Made by a program: the position numbers and the translations under genes. From a candidate division FCPU426 bacterium (GTDB taxonomy: Bacteria; Oederibacteriota; Muellerivitia; Muellerivitales; Muellerivitaceae), in NCBI GenBank assembly GCA_003152075.1, contig PLZG01000083.1:1-45614 (forward strand): a stretch of DNA of 45,614 nucleotides, given 5' to 3'. The notes under the pieces are model-generated. The model saw only the letters and a program-made list of their open reading frames with translations, was not told where the DNA came from and searched no databases. Shown in pieces: positions 16,650-30,058 of the stretch; the first letter of the stretch is position 1, and each line of letters opens with the position of its first letter.

Positions 16650-17854
16650 AAAAAATCCTTTTGCTCGCAGGGGTCTGGGCCTTTCTGGGTGGGTGCGTGA
16701 GAATGACGGCTTATTCCCCCACGCTCTCCGAAAGCGCGATGCCAAACGAAAAACCCGCGATTGCCCAACCGGGACCTCAAACCCATCGGATTAGGGTGGC
16801 TATTGTGGTCCGGCAAGCCTCAGTGCATTTAATGGCGCCGGAAACCTTTGTTTTTTCGGGCTTTCCCATTGAAGGCACGCCTATCATCGCGAAGGGCCAA
16901 GAACGTTACCACGAGGCCACTTTAACCTCCGATAAACTCTATGCCCACAAAGCCTATATCGAACCCTTGGGTGAGGGAGATATCCAAGTCGATGGTCGAA
17001 GTTACAAGGGTTCCATTGAAATCTTGGAAGACCAAAAGGGGACATTAACGGTTATTAATGAGCTGTCCCTGGAGAATTATGTCATGGGGGTTTTGGCTGG
17101 GGAAATTCCACGGAACTGGCCTTTGGAGGCCCTCAAGGCTCAGGCCATTGCCGCGCGAACCTTCGCGGTTTTAACTCAAACCCAGGCCCGCCAAAAAGGC
17201 GGAGCCTACGACATCGAGAACACGGCCTTGTTTCAAATGTATCGGGGATCCGAATTGGTAAATGAAAACATCCAAAAAGCCGTGGGACAGACCCAGGACG
17301 ATATATTGACTTATCGTTCAGCTCCCATCCTGGCTTTTTATCACTCGAATTGCGGCGGTAAAACCTCGAGGGCCTTGGGGGTTTGGAGCAAGGATCAGCC
17401 CTATTTGAAATCCACCGATTGCCCTTTCGGCAACAATGGTGCGCACTTTCGCTGGAGAACCGAGATGCCGTTGGCTGACTTGATCCGCAAGCTTAGGAAG
17501 GCCGGTTTCAAAGCCGCCGATGTCGTGCGCTTAGAGCCCCTCGGGCGGGATGAAAGCGGCCGCATCACCGAACTGGCCGTCATGGACGAGAACGGCCATA
17601 GGACCAAAATGAAAGCCTCGGCTTTCCGTATGGCGGTGGGGCCCGACCTTATCCGAAGTACTCGGTTTGACGCCCTGGTTCAAAGTAATAAGGTTGTCTT
17701 TAGTGGCAAGGGCTGGGGGCATGGTGTGGGCCTCTGCCAGGAAGGGGCCTATGGCATGGCCATGAAGGGGTACAATGCCTTCGACATCCTGCGCCATTAT
17801 TACCGCGGCATCATGATTGAAAAGTTGGGGAATAATGAAAACAAGTTATTTTGA
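16646..17854 (+). CDS. SpoIID/LytB-domain lipoprotein (putative lytic transglycosylase)
   Basis: About 402 residues. The signal peptide MKKILLLAGVWAFLGGC ends in a lipobox (LGGC), so the protein is probably lipid-anchored. The SpoIID domain spans roughly 115-395, with LSLENYVMGVLAGEIPRNWP containing the catalytic-type Glu, ALKAQAIAARTFAV, YHSNCGGKT, and the closing GKGWGHGVGLCQEGAYGMA. In Bacillus, SpoIID cleaves stem-less peptidoglycan glycan strands. Relatives in non-spore-formers remodel the wall during division or lysis. No other sporulation gene is here apart from the unrelated SpoVG-like protein. I start at the ATG at 16646, overlapping the DUF2905 stop, because it gives the lipoprotein signal. 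Confidence 0.9.
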   Translation: MKKILLLAGVWAFLGGCVRMTAYSPTLSESAMPNEKPAIAQPGPQTHRIRVAIVVRQASVHLMAPETFVFSGFPIEGTPIIAKGQERYHEATLTSDKLYAHKAYIEPLGEGDIQVDGRSYKGSIEILEDQKGTLTVINELSLENYVMGVLAGEIPRNWPLEALKAQAIAARTFAVLTQTQARQKGGAYDIENTALFQMYRGSELVNENIQKAVGQTQDDILTYRSAPILAFYHSNCGGKTSRALGVWSKDQPYLKSTDCPFGNNGAHFRWRTEMPLADLIRKLRKAGFKAADVVRLEPLGRDESGRITELAVMDENGHRTKMKASAFRMAVGPDLIRSTRFDALVQSNKVVFSGKGWGHGVGLCQEGAYGMAMKGYNAFDILRHYYRGIMIEKLGNNENKLF

Positions 17855-18896
17855 TTATCATCTTCCACAGGAGCGGATTGCCCAGAGGCCCTTGGAAAAG
17901 AGGGACGCTTCCCGAATGCTGGTTCTCGACCGGAAAACAGGGCGTGTAGAGCATAGTTGGGTCAGGGACCTTCCCAAGTGGTTGTTACCCAATGACTTGA
18001 TGGTGGTCAACCAAACCAAAGTTTTTCCCGCGCGTTTATTCGCCACAAAGCCCGAAACGGGCGCGAAGATTGAAGTTTTCCTTTTGAGGCCCGCCCTGAG
18101 TAAGTCAAATGGCCCCGCTTTTGAAAATGCCGATGAGGAGTGGGAGGCCTTGATCAGCCCGGCTAAGCGCATCAAAGGATCGGGCGTCTTGAAGATGGAA
18201 CCTAAGGGAGAAGTGGCTGTTTTGGAATCGCTGGGTGAGGGGCACTTTCTCGTTAGGATAAACCGGGTTGGCAAGGTCAGGAAATTTCTTGAACAATATG
18301 GCCATATGCCTTTGCCGCCCTATATTAAACGCAAAGACGATTCAAAAGACCGCACCCGTTACCAGACGCTATTCGCCAAAAAAGAAGGGTCGGTGGCGGC
18401 TCCTACGGCTGGTTTGCACTTCACAAAGGCTTTGTTGGCGGAATTGAAGAAAAAAGGAATTAAACAATCGGCCGTCACGCTTCATGTCGGCCTGGGCACT
18501 TTCCTGCCTGTTTCTTCCGATGATATTGAGGATCATGTAATGCATCCGGAAAGGCTGGAAGTATCACCTGCGGTGGTTTCGGCAATATCAAGCACCCAAA
18601 AGAAAAATGGGCGCGTTGTAGCCATAGGAACAACCGTTGTCCGCGCTTTGGAATCGGCGGCCCAAGCAGATGGGATGTTAAAAGCAGGAACGGACGAAAC
18701 CCGGATTTTTATTTATCCAGGTTATACCTTTAAAATGGTGGATGTGCTGTTCACGAATTTTCATCAGCCCCGGTCAACCCTTCTGATGCTGGTAAGCGCT
18801 TTCGCCGGGCGTGAAAGGGTTCTCGCGGCTTACGAGGAAGCCCTCCGGGAAGGGTATCGGTTCTTGTCCTATGGAGACGCGATGCTGATTCTCTAA
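17835..18896 (+). CDS. queA: S-adenosylmethionine:tRNA ribosyltransferase-isomerase QueA
   Basis: A 353-residue enzyme that transfers and isomerises the ribosyl group of SAM onto preQ1-tRNA to make epoxyqueuosine. Signature segments include FDYHLPQERIAQRPLEKRDASR, NDLMVVNQTKVFPARL, YGHMPLPPYIKR, GSVAAPTAGLHFT, TLHVGLGTFLPV and the end FLSYGDAMLI. The ATG at 17835 follows GGGGAAT and overlaps the SpoIID gene by 20 bases, so translation is coupled. Tgt, which inserts preQ1 in the step before, is encoded at 22413. Confidence 0.96.
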   Translation: MKTSYFDYHLPQERIAQRPLEKRDASRMLVLDRKTGRVEHSWVRDLPKWLLPNDLMVVNQTKVFPARLFATKPETGAKIEVFLLRPALSKSNGPAFENADEEWEALISPAKRIKGSGVLKMEPKGEVAVLESLGEGHFLVRINRVGKVRKFLEQYGHMPLPPYIKRKDDSKDRTRYQTLFAKKEGSVAAPTAGLHFTKALLAELKKKGIKQSAVTLHVGLGTFLPVSSDDIEDHVMHPERLEVSPAVVSAISSTQKKNGRVVAIGTTVVRALESAAQADGMLKAGTDETRIFIYPGYTFKMVDVLFTNFHQPRSTLLMLVSAFAGRERVLAAYEEALREGYRFLSYGDAMLIL

Positions 18897-19021
18897 AAGG
18901 TGGGGTTGGCCCAAATCCCTTGTTTTGACCGTCTAAATCAGGCTGGAAAAAGAACCCTTTCTCGGATAATTTGACTGAGGCAAAGGCCGACCTATTTAGC
19001 TCGCGGAGAAACAACACCAAC

Positions 19022-19534
19022 ATGGGCATGATTGAAAACGAACTCAAACTCCACATCGAAATGGCTCGGGCCAAATATTTAAAGGCCATGATCGAAATCA
19101 ACAAGGCGGCGGCCCCTAAGTGGCATAAGCTCCGGCATTTGAATTCCGCTGTCCGGGAAAAACGTGTTTTTATCGCTTTTGTTGGCCGCATTCCCGCCGG
19201 CTTTTTAGTTTGGACCAAGGATTTCTACAGCCATTATTTCATCGATCTGGTGGTGGTTCACCCCAAGATGCGTCGGCATGGCGTCGCCGTGGGCATGATT
19301 CGGGCCATGGAAAATTTTTGCTCAGGGAACAAACTCTTTTCTTCAACTAACCGTTCCAATAAAGCGATGCAGAAAGTGTTTGTGCGAACAGGGTTTTCCA
19401 AATCCGGATTTATTTCCAACTTGGATAAGGGCAATCCGGAATGGATTTATTATAAGAAGGTCGCCGATCGGCCAACCGCTCCCAAAAAGCATTCGAGGCC
19501 AGCTCGTAAACGTAAAAAATCCAAAAAAAGATAG
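19022..19534 (+). CDS. GNAT-family N-acetyltransferase with a basic tail
   Basis: About 170 residues. The central part has the GNAT layout: strand YFIDLVVVHPKMRRHGVAVG, with the acetyl-CoA-binding RRHGVA loop, then helix MIRAMENF, and the late motif NKAMQKVFVRTGFSKSGFI. An N-terminal helix precedes it. The last 25 residues are very basic (HSRPARKRKKSKKR), suggesting RNA, DNA or ribosome association. I start at the ATG at 19022 with a distant GGAGA site; another ATG lies two codons later. The substrate is unknown. It is convergent with the haemoglobin gene, separated by a repeat. Confidence 0.75.
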   Translation: MGMIENELKLHIEMARAKYLKAMIEINKAAAPKWHKLRHLNSAVREKRVFIAFVGRIPAGFLVWTKDFYSHYFIDLVVVHPKMRRHGVAVGMIRAMENFCSGNKLFSSTNRSNKAMQKVFVRTGFSKSGFISNLDKGNPEWIYYKKVADRPTAPKKHSRPARKRKKSKKR

Positions 19535-19561
19535 CCTGGTAGTTTAAAGGTTTTCAGAATA

Positions 19562-19714
19562 AATCACCCTCATCCCAGCCTTCTCCCCTCAAGGGAGAAG
19601 GAGAAGCTAGAAACGTGGCTTTTCTTGTGACCCTCGCCCCTTGGCTTTGGTTTTGAGGGTACATAGGGGCTCTTCCCTATCAGAGCCTTTAGGGAGATGG
19701 GTAGGGTGAGGGAT
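19562..19714. repeat. intergenic palindromic repeat (family F) between convergent genes
   Basis: CCTTCTCCC (19579-19587) pairs with GGGAGAAGG (19593-19601). At larger scale the left arm (CACCCTCATCCC) is an approximate inverted copy of the right arm (GGGTAGGGTGAGGGATG). It fills the gap between a + gene and a - gene and could terminate both. No open reading frame in it looks real. Confidence 0.6.
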
Positions 19715-19717
19715 GAC

Positions 19718-20146
19718 TTAAGTTTTGTTCACCATCCAGGCGGAAAATTCATTCAGGAATTTTATAAATCCATCGCGATGTTCGGTTGGGAAATTGTATT
19801 TCTCCTTGGCGTTTTCCAGCGTTTTTTCAAAACAACCAAGCCAAACCTGGCGCGCGGCTTCGTCGATCTCAAAAGGCAGATGACGCGCCCGCATGCGGGG
19901 TGGACCGTGATCAATCACGTAAAGGGGCGGTCCGCCTAGGACTTGCACGAAGAACTTGGCCGACTTTTGGGAAGCTTCCTGCATATCCTGCGGGAAGAGG
20001 CCTCGTAGAGATGATTTCTCCAGTTCCTTGTAGAAATCCGACATCATTTTGAAGATGTTCTCCTCACCCATCAGGGCATAGATTTCACGGCTGGGTCCTG
20101 GGCCTTGGGGTGGACCGCCGGACGGTGTGTAAATCACTCGGTTCAT
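19718..20146 (-). CDS. truncated haemoglobin, group 2 (trHbO-like)
   Basis: A 142-residue haem protein and the only convincing minus-strand gene. Group-2 markers can be seen: Tyr39 in FYKEL (B10), the proximal His89 in RMRARH (F8), and Trp102 in VWLGCF (G8), plus the typical QVLGGPPLY and HGPPRMRARHLPF segments. Members bind O2/NO and take part in detoxification or redox sensing. About 15 extra residues precede the globin fold. It is transcribed divergently from the YfhO-like gene (75-base gap) and ends in the family F repeat. Confidence 0.92.
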   Translation of the reverse strand: MNRVIYTPSGGPPQGPGPSREIYALMGEENIFKMMSDFYKELEKSSLRGLFPQDMQEASQKSAKFFVQVLGGPPLYVIDHGPPRMRARHLPFEIDEAARQVWLGCFEKTLENAKEKYNFPTEHRDGFIKFLNEFSAWMVNKT

Positions 20147-20221
20147 GGCGGTTATTTTACAGGATTCAATATTGAATTATCTGTAAGATGTTTCGATTTC
20201 TAAAATTTCAATGGATTCTGA

Positions 20222-23540
<3,319 letters not shown>

Positions 23541-23733
23541 CCCTTTTGTAGGGGTTTGCACGGTTTTGACGAACTATCTTACAAAAGAGAAGAGAGCAAA
23601 AGGGTTTGGAACGGCGTTTCCCGAAACTACAGCCCCTTGAAGTTTGCTTGAAAAAGCCATCTATCTATTGTAATTTAGCTGACCAATCAACGCTTCACGA
23701 CGCAAGCGGCCCACTAAAAGGCCGCTTTTTTTA
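23541..23733 (+). ncRNA. unidentified structured RNA or gltB leader ending in a terminator
   Basis: About 190 bases between tgt and gltB hold no plausible gene but much structure. The segment ACCCTTTTG (23540-23548) is complementary to CAAAAGGGT (23597-23605), and the overlapping CTTTTGTA (23543-23550) is complementary to TACAAAAG (23580-23587); the two pairings exclude each other. A GCTT-GAAA-AAGC tetraloop hairpin lies at 23646-23657, and a strong terminator closes the region. The start GGGGTTTGCACGG then TTTTGACG recalls a tmRNA 5' end, but no matching 3' half with CCA is present. It could be an attenuator for gltB or an independent small RNA. Confidence 0.45.
23704..23733 (+). terminator. 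Rho-independent terminator before gltB
   Basis: AAGCGGCC (23704-23711) and GGCCGCTT (23720-23727) form an 8-bp stem with loop CACTAAAA, followed by six T. It lies 58 bases before the gltB start, so it ends tgt or the intervening RNA, or acts as an attenuator. Confidence 0.9.
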
Positions 23734-23791
23734 ACTCAAAACCAAATTGGAATGATTCTGGCTATAGCTAAACCTAATAACAGGTGAAAAG

Positions 23792-26700
23792 ATGAATCAA
23801 ACACCCAACCTACCTTACCCAGATGAAAACCTTTTAGTCGCTTTTGACGCGGGAAAAGACTCTTGCGGCGTGGGGTTCGTGGCCAATATCAAAAGCAAGA
23901 AATCTCACGAAATCGTCCAGCAGGGCGTTGAAATACTCCTGAACCTTTCCCACCGGGGAGCCTGCGGCTGCGAGACGAATACGGGTGATGGCGCTGGCAT
24001 CCTAATCCAGATTCCGGACAAATTTTTTCGGAAGGTCGCCACCAAGTGGAGCATCAAACTTCCCGAGGAAGGGAATTATGGGGTGGGAGCCGTTTTCCTG
24101 CCCAAGGATCCCCACCAAGCTAAAGCCTGTGAGGATATCTTCGCTAAGGTCATCAAGGAAGAAGGCCAGGACCTATTAGGTTGGCGCTTGGTCCCCACCG
24201 AAAACACCGAAGTGGGCCCGACCGCCAGGGCTTCCGAACCAATCATGAAGCAAGTTTTTGTCCAAAAGTCTGCCTCTATCAAGGATCAGGACGCGTTTGA
24301 GCGAAAGCTATTTTTGATCCGCAAGAGAATCGAAAATACCGTTGCCGCCACTGATAGCGTTACAGAAAAGAACCTGTTTTATGTTTCCAGCTTTTCCTGC
24401 AGGACCCTCATTTATAAGGGCATGCTCACCCCCGGGCAAGTGGCTCCCTATTTCCCGGATTTACGGGATAAGGATATGGAGTCGGCCCTAGCTTTGGTCC
24501 ATTCCCGTTTTTCCACCAACACATTCCCCTCGTGGGATTTGGCCCATCCCTTCCGCTATATCGCCCACAACGGCGAAATCAACACCCTGCGTGGCAACAT
24601 CAATTGGATGCACGCGCGGGAAGCCCTATTTGAGAGCGACCATTACACCCAGGAGGAAATGAAACGTCTCCTTCCTATCGTGCGCGAGGGCCAATCGGAT
24701 TCGGCTACTTTCGACAATGCCCTGGAAATATTGGTCATGGCGGGGCGCAGCCTTCCCCATGCCATGATGATGATGATTCCCGAGGCTTGGACAGGCCACG
24801 CTACCATGCCGCAGTATAAGAAGGATTTTTACCATTACCATTCATGCCTCATGGAACCCTGGGATGGTCCCGCCTCCATCGCTTTTACCGATGGCAAAGT
24901 GATTGGCGCTGTATTGGATAGAAATGGCCTGAGGCCTTCCCGCTATTACGTAACCAAAGACGATTTGGTGGTTATGGCTTCCGAAGTGGGGGTTCTGGAT
25001 ATTGATCCCAAAAGAGTTCTCAAGAAGGGCCGTTTGGAACCCGGCAAGATGTTCCTGATTGACCTGACAGAGGGCCGGATTATTGACGATACCGAACTAA
25101 AGGAAAAGATCGCCAAGGCCCAGCCCTATGGTGAATGGCTCAAGGAAAACCTGACCAGCCTGGAGAAATTGCCCGAAGCCCCCCATGTTCCCGAACCCGA
25201 CCACGATACAGTCTTGAAGCGCCAAAAGGCCTTCGGATATACCCATGAGGATACCCGCATCCTGATGGCCCCCATGGCCACGAATGGAGAGGAAGCTATT
25301 GGTTCCATGGGCGATGACTCGCCATTGGCGGTCCTTTCCAACCAGTCCCAACCTCTATTCAACTATTTCCGTCAATTGTTCGCCCAGGTCACGAACCCAC
25401 CCCTGGATGCCATCCGTGAGGAATTGGTGACCTCGGTCAATACCACCTTGGGCCCGGAGGGCAATTTATTAAAGCCCAAGCCTGAGAGCTGCCGCCAAAT
25501 CGAAATGAAAAGTCCGGTTCTGGACAATGACGAACTGGCTAAGTTCACGCACCTTTCCTATAAAAATTACAAAGCTATTGTTTTGCCCATTCTTTATAAA
25601 GTTTCCGAAGGGGGCGCGGGGCTGGCCAAAGCCATGGAAGCTGTCTGCCAAAAGGCCAGTCAGGCCGTTAAGGACGGCAATCAAATCATCATCCTCTCCG
25701 ACCGTGGCTTGGACCACGACATGGCCCCCATCCCCAGCCTATTGGCCATTTCCGGTGTGCATCACCACTTGGTCAAGAAGGGGGAGCGAACGAGGGTGGG
25801 GCTCATCGTTGAGTCGGGCGAGCCAAGGGAAGTACATCATTTCGCTATGCTCTTGGGTTATGGCGCTAACGCCATCAATCCATATCTTGCTTTCGAAACA
25901 CTAGACGACATGATTCGCCGCGGGATATTACCTGCTGAGATTGATCACAAGACAGCCGTGAAGAAATACATCAAGGCCGCCAACAAAGGGATTGTAAAGG
26001 TTTGTTCCAAGATGGGTATTTCCACCATCCAAAGTTATCGCGGTGCCCAGATTTTCGAGGCTGTAGGATTGAATCGGGAATTCGTCGACAAGTATTTCAC
26101 CTGGACCCCGACTCGCATCCAGGGTATCGGGATCAACGAAGTGGCTTCCGAAAATGAAAAACGTCACCGGGGTGCTTTCCCGGAGAGACCCTTCCGTGAG
26201 TTGGATCTAGATTGGGGAGGCCGTTACCAATGGCGACGGGATGGTGAGAAACACCTTTTCAACCCCGACACCGTTCATAAGCTCCAAAACGCTGTTCGCA
26301 CCGGCAACTATAAAAATTTCAAGGCCTATTCAACAGACGTGAATGAGCAGTCCCGTGCTTTGGCTACCTTGCGCGGGTTGTTCAAATTTAAAAAGGGCAA
26401 TCCCATTCCCATTGAGCAGGTGGAATCGGTCGACGAAATCGTGAAACGATTTGTGACCGGAGCCATGTCTTATGGGTCCATTAGCAAAGAAGCCCACCAG
26501 ACACTCGCCATCGCCATGAACCGCATTGGCGGCAAGTCGAACACCGGTGAGGGCGGGGAAGACGAAGATCGTTATGTTCCCGAGCCCAATGGTGATTCCC
26601 GTAATTCCGCCATCAAGCAGGTGGCTTCCGGCCGTTTCGGCGTGACGAGCCATTACCTGGTGAACGCGAAGGAACTCCAGATCAAGATGGCCCAAGGCGC

Positions 26701-28339
26701 CAAGCCAGGTGAGGGTGGCCAGCTGCCGGGGAAGAAGGTCTATCCTTGGATTGCCAAGACGCGTCATGCCACGGCCTTCGTAGGGCTCATTTCGCCCCCT
26801 CCTCACCATGACATCTATTCCATTGAGGACCTGGCTCAGTTGATCCATGACTTGAAGAACGCCAATAAGTACGCCCGCATCTCGGTGAAGTTGGTGTCCG
26901 AAGTTGGTGTTGGGACGGTGGCGGCCGGGGTTTGCAAGGCCCATGCCGATCACGTGCTGATCAGCGGTCATGATGGTGGCACGGGCGCTTCTCCCTTGAC
27001 CTCCATTAAATACGCCGGGGCACCTTGGGAATTAGGGTTGGCCGAGACCCACCAGACCCTCGTGAAGAACAAACTCCGCGACCGCATCGTGGTCCAGACC
27101 GACGGCCAGTTGAAGACTGGCCGGGATGTTGCCATGGCCTGCCTTTTGGGCGCTGAGGAATTTGGGTTCGCTACCGCCGCCCTGGTGGCGGAAGGCTGCA
27201 TCATGATGAGGGTTTGCCACCTGGATACCTGCCCCGTGGGAATCGCGACCCAAAATCCCGAGCTTCGCAAGAAGTTCACGGGAAAGCCCGAGTACGTCGT
27301 GAATTTCATGAAGTTTATCGCCGAGGAAGTCCGCGAAATCATGGCCGAACTGGGATTCAAGACAATCAATGAGATGGTAGGTCATTCGGAACTTTTGGAA
27401 ATGAACGAGGCCATTGCCCATTGGAAAACCAAGGGTCTGGATTTCTCGGCCGTCTTTTACAGGCCGCAAGAATCCAACGCCGGGCCCGTTTACTGCGTCC
27501 AAGCGCAGGATCATGGGCTTGATAAGGCCCTGGATAACGAAGTGCTGATCGAGAAATGCAAACCCGCCTTGGAGAGCAAAAAGCCCGTCAAATTCGAGAC
27601 TCCTATCCGCAATATCAACCGCACGGTAGGCACCATGGTTGGCGCCGAGATTTCCCGCAAGTACGGGGCCAAGGGCCTTCCGGATGACACGATCCAAATC
27701 ACCTTCAAGGGCTCGGCGGGCAACAGCTTCGCGGCCTTCGTTCCGAAGGGAATGACCCTTCGCCTGGAAGGAGACGCCAATGATTATTTGGGCAAGGGCC
27801 TGTGCGGGGGAAAAATTATGGTTTACCCACCCAAGGAGGCTACTTTCGTGCCTGAGGAAAATACCATAGTCGGGAACGTTTTGCTTTACGGCGCCACCGC
27901 CGGGGATGTTTTTATCCGCGGGAAAGCCGGGGAGCGTTTTGGCGTGCGCAATAGCGGTGTCAACGCGGTGGTCGAGGGCGTGGGGGATCATGGTTGTGAG
28001 TACATGACCGGTGGAAACGTAGTTGTCATTGGGGAGACCGGCAGGAATTTCGCGGCAGGCATGAGCGGCGGGGTCGCTTATGTCTGGAACAAGTCCGGTG
28101 ATTTCGCTATTCGTTGCAACAAGGAAATGGTGGAACTGGAAGACCTGGACGGGGAGGACCTTAAACTGGTCCAAGAGATGCTTCGCAAACACCAGGACTT
28201 CACGGGAAGCACGGTGGCCGAAAACATCCTGAAGAACTGGGAAAAAATATCCAAGCAATTTGTGAAGGTTATGCCCGTGGATTACAAGAAAGCCCTGCAG
28301 GCGCAAAAAGAAGGCAAGACGCCCGCAGCGGTGGCGTAA
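23792..28339 (+). CDS. gltB: glutamate synthase (NADPH) large subunit
   Basis: A 1515-residue Fe-S flavoprotein that makes two glutamates from glutamine and 2-oxoglutarate. Order of domains: class II glutaminase with Cys25 (CGVGF) exposed after removal of a 24-residue propeptide; central linker domain; FMN/2-oxoglutarate barrel with [20 protein letters not shown], the [10 protein letters not shown] loop and [13 protein letters not shown]; a 3Fe-4S cysteine cluster ([19 protein letters not shown]); and the GXGXG beta-helix at the end ([20 protein letters not shown]). The length matches family norms. gltD follows after a 137-base gap holding a palindromic repeat. The terminator upstream may regulate it. 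Confidence 0.97.
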   Translation: MNQTPNLPYPDENLLVAFDAGKDSCGVGFVANIKSKKSHEIVQQGVEILLNLSHRGACGCETNTGDGAGILIQIPDKFFRKVATKWSIKLPEEGNYGVGAVFLPKDPHQAKACEDIFAKVIKEEGQDLLGWRLVPTENTEVGPTARASEPIMKQVFVQKSASIKDQDAFERKLFLIRKRIENTVAATDSVTEKNLFYVSSFSCRTLIYKGMLTPGQVAPYFPDLRDKDMESALALVHSRFSTNTFPSWDLAHPFRYIAHNGEINTLRGNINWMHAREALFESDHYTQEEMKRLLPIVREGQSDSATFDNALEILVMAGRSLPHAMMMMIPEAWTGHATMPQYKKDFYHYHSCLMEPWDGPASIAFTDGKVIGAVLDRNGLRPSRYYVTKDDLVVMASEVGVLDIDPKRVLKKGRLEPGKMFLIDLTEGRIIDDTELKEKIAKAQPYGEWLKENLTSLEKLPEAPHVPEPDHDTVLKRQKAFGYTHEDTRILMAPMATNGEEAIGSMGDDSPLAVLSNQSQPLFNYFRQLFAQVTNPPLDAIREELVTSVNTTLGPEGNLLKPKPESCRQIEMKSPVLDNDELAKFTHLSYKNYKAIVLPILYKVSEGGAGLAKAMEAVCQKASQAVKDGNQIIILSDRGLDHDMAPIPSLLAISGVHHHLVKKGERTRVGLIVESGEPREVHHFAMLLGYGANAINPYLAFETLDDMIRRGILPAEIDHKTAVKKYIKAANKGIVKVCSKMGISTIQSYRGAQIFEAVGLNREFVDKYFTWTPTRIQGIGINEVASENEKRHRGAFPERPFRELDLDWGGRYQWRRDGEKHLFNPDTVHKLQNAVRTGNYKNFKAYSTDVNEQSRALATLRGLFKFKKGNPIPIEQVESVDEIVKRFVTGAMSYGSISKEAHQTLAIAMNRIGGKSNTGEGGEDEDRYVPEPNGDSRNSAIKQVASGRFGVTSHYLVNAKELQIKMAQGAKPGEGGQLPGKKVYPWIAKTRHATAFVGLISPPPHHDIYSIEDLAQLIHDLKNANKYARISVKLVSEVGVGTVAAGVCKAHADHVLISGHDGGTGASPLTSIKYAGAPWELGLAETHQTLVKNKLRDRIVVQTDGQLKTGRDVAMACLLGAEEFGFATAALVAEGCIMMRVCHLDTCPVGIATQNPELRKKFTGKPEYVVNFMKFIAEEVREIMAELGFKTINEMVGHSELLEMNEAIAHWKTKGLDFSAVFYRPQESNAGPVYCVQAQDHGLDKALDNEVLIEKCKPALESKKPVKFETPIRNINRTVGTMVGAEISRKYGAKGLPDDTIQITFKGSAGNSFAAFVPKGMTLRLEGDANDYLGKGLCGGKIMVYPPKEATFVPEENTIVGNVLLYGATAGDVFIRGKAGERFGVRNSGVNAVVEGVGDHGCEYMTGGNVVVIGETGRNFAAGMSGGVAYVWNKSGDFAIRCNKEMVELEDLDGEDLKLVQEMLRKHQDFTGSTVAENILKNWEKISKQFVKVMPVDYKKALQAQKEGKTPAAVA

Positions 28340-28359
28340 AAGCGCATTTAAACCAACGG

Positions 28360-28438
28360 CTGACACGAAGCCACAAAGGCACGAAGTTTTTAAAATGATG
28401 GGAAAGTATTTTTTGGTGTCTTAGAGTCTTCGTGTCAG
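28360..28438. repeat. palindromic intergenic repeat (family A), copy 1, between gltB and gltD
   Basis: CTGACACGAAG (28360-28370) and CTTCGTGTCAG (28428-28438) are a perfect 11-bp inverted pair. The left arm continues CCACAAAGGCACGAAG. Further related arms occur at 29934 and, inverted, at 30063. Confidence 0.75.
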
Positions 28439-28476
28439 ATGTTGGTGTTGCTTTTGAATTATTTTTTGAGGGAAAA

Positions 28477-29919
28477 ATGGGAAAACCAACTGGATTCATG
28501 GAAGCGGACCGCGAGAAACTCCACAAGCGGCCTGTTGAAGAGCGGTTAAAGGATTGGAAAGAGTACGTCCTGCCGGAAGATCCGGCTCAACTCAAAGTTC
28601 AGGCCGCCCGATGCATGGATTGCGGCGTCCCCTTCTGTCATCAGGGCTGCCCCCTGGGCAACATTATCCCCGACTGGAACGACCTGGTTTACCGCGACCG
28701 GTGGCAGGAAGCCATCGAGCGCCTCCACGCCACCAATAACTTCCCCGAGTTTACCGGGCGCCTTTGCCCGGCGCCTTGCGAGAATTCCTGCGTGCTGGGG
28801 TTGGATGTCCATAAACAACCCGTTACCATCAAGCAAATCGAAGTCTCCATTATTGACCAGGCTTGGGCCAAGGGCTGGGTGAAAGCCATGCCGCCCAAGG
28901 CCTTGACGGGTAAGAAAGTAGCCGTTGTTGGTTCGGGCCCGGCGGGGCTTGCCTGCGCACAGCAATTGGCCCGGGTAGGACATAAGGTGACTGTGTTTGA
29001 GAGGGCTGACCGGATCGGTGGCCTCTTACGGTACGGCATTCCTGAATTCAAGATGGAAAAACGCCACATTGATCGCCGCATGAAACAGATGGAGGCGGAG
29101 GGAGTGGAGTTCAAAGTAAGCGCCAACATCGGTCATAATGTTCCTATCGAGGACCTTCGCAAGAACTTCGACGCTATCGTGCTGTCCGGCGGGGCCACCC
29201 AAGCCCGCAATCTCCCAGTGCCGGGCCGGGAACTGAAGGGCGTTCATTTTGCCATGGAATATCTCCCCCAGTCGAACAAAGTCCAAGAAGGCGACAAGGT
29301 CGAAAACCAGATTCACGCTAAGGGGAAGCATGTCATCGTCATTGGTGGTGGTGACACGGGCGCGGACTGCATCGGTACGGCTAACCGGCAGGGCGCGAAA
29401 AGCGTAACCTCTCTTGAAGTATTACCCAAACCTCCTGATGACCGGGCGTCCGACAACCCTTGGCCTCAATGGGCACGCATCTACCGAAAGGCGGGAGCTC
29501 ACGAAGAGGGTGGCGAGATCATCTATGGCGTATCCACCAAACAATTCCTGGGTGAAAACGGCGTTGTGAAAAAACTCCAGGGCGTCAAAGTGGAATGGGC
29601 GCCCCAATCCGCCGGACCACCAAAGATGCAGGAGGTTTCCGGGAGTGAGTTTGAGATTCCGGCAGACTTGGTCCTCTTGGCCATGGGTTTCCTGGGTCCG
29701 GAGAAAAATCCCTTATTCGAGAAGTTGGGTATCGAGTTGGACCAACGCAGCAACGTGAAGGCTGACGTCAACAAGATGACTAACGTGCCAGGGGTGTTTG
29801 TGGCCGGGGACATGACCCGGGGCCAATCCTTGATTGTCTGGGCCATCGCCGAAGGGCGCCAGGCCGCAAAGGGTGTGGATCAATGGTTGATGGGCGAAAC
29901 AACGCTGGTCGCGCCATAA
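28477..29919 (+). CDS. gltD: glutamate synthase (NADPH) small subunit
   Basis: About 480 residues. It oxidises NADPH with FAD and passes electrons through Fe-S clusters to the large subunit. The N-terminal cysteines ([17 protein letters not shown] and CPAPCENSC) bind two 4Fe-4S clusters. The FAD-binding motif is [20 protein letters not shown], the NADPH motif is [16 protein letters not shown], and the late FAD contact is [20 protein letters not shown] start at the ATG at 28477, 4 bases after GAGGG; the longer frame from 28432 starts inside the family A repeat and is rejected. A terminator follows at 29973. Confidence 0.96.
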   Translation: MGKPTGFMEADREKLHKRPVEERLKDWKEYVLPEDPAQLKVQAARCMDCGVPFCHQGCPLGNIIPDWNDLVYRDRWQEAIERLHATNNFPEFTGRLCPAPCENSCVLGLDVHKQPVTIKQIEVSIIDQAWAKGWVKAMPPKALTGKKVAVVGSGPAGLACAQQLARVGHKVTVFERADRIGGLLRYGIPEFKMEKRHIDRRMKQMEAEGVEFKVSANIGHNVPIEDLRKNFDAIVLSGGATQARNLPVPGRELKGVHFAMEYLPQSNKVQEGDKVENQIHAKGKHVIVIGGGDTGADCIGTANRQGAKSVTSLEVLPKPPDDRASDNPWPQWARIYRKAGAHEEGGEIIYGVSTKQFLGENGVVKKLQGVKVEWAPQSAGPPKMQEVSGSEFEIPADLVLLAMGFLGPEKNPLFEKLGIELDQRSNVKADVNKMTNVPGVFVAGDMTRGQSLIVWAIAEGRQAAKGVDQWLMGETTLVAP

Positions 29920-29933
29920 AATCTAAATCTGAC

Positions 29934-29963
29934 ACGAAGTCACGATGGCATAAAGAAAAGCTT
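29934..29963. repeat. family A repeat, copy 2 (degenerate half), after gltD
   Basis: CTGACACGAAGTCACGATGG then CATAAAG follows the same pattern as the left arm of the copy at 28360, with a few changes. It faces an inverted half-copy at 30063. Confidence 0.65.
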
Positions 29964-29972
29964 AAATTTTAC

Positions 29973-30004
29973 AAAGGCGAACTTTCGGTTCGCCTTTTTG
30001 TTTT
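29973..30004 (+). terminator. Rho-independent terminator after gltD
   Basis: AAAGGCGAAC (29973-29982) and GTTCGCCTTT (29988-29997) form a 10-bp stem with loop TTTCG, followed by TTGTTTT. Confidence 0.9.
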
Positions 30005-30058
30005 AACAGAATGTGTAAAATGACAGGAAATCGCACTTCTTTCTGGGATTGAAAAATC

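Noticed and set aside
23551-23733. tmRNA (ssrA), suggested by a GGGG...TTTTGACG start
   Set aside because: No 3' tRNA-like half with T-arm and CCA, no tag reading frame, and the region ends in a terminator after about 190 bases.
26330-26971. 213-codon minus-strand frame inside gltB
   Set aside because: Same reason: a shadow of the gltB barrel domain with no recognisable protein features.
27032-28366. 444-codon open frame on the minus strand opposite the end of gltB
   Set aside because: It lies wholly inside the well-supported gltB frame, has no family resemblance and no ribosome-binding site; such long antisense frames arise from gltB codon bias.
28432-28476. Upstream start of gltD at 28432
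   Set aside because: It falls within the family A palindrome; the ATG at 28477 has GAGGG in position and matches the usual GltD N-terminus.
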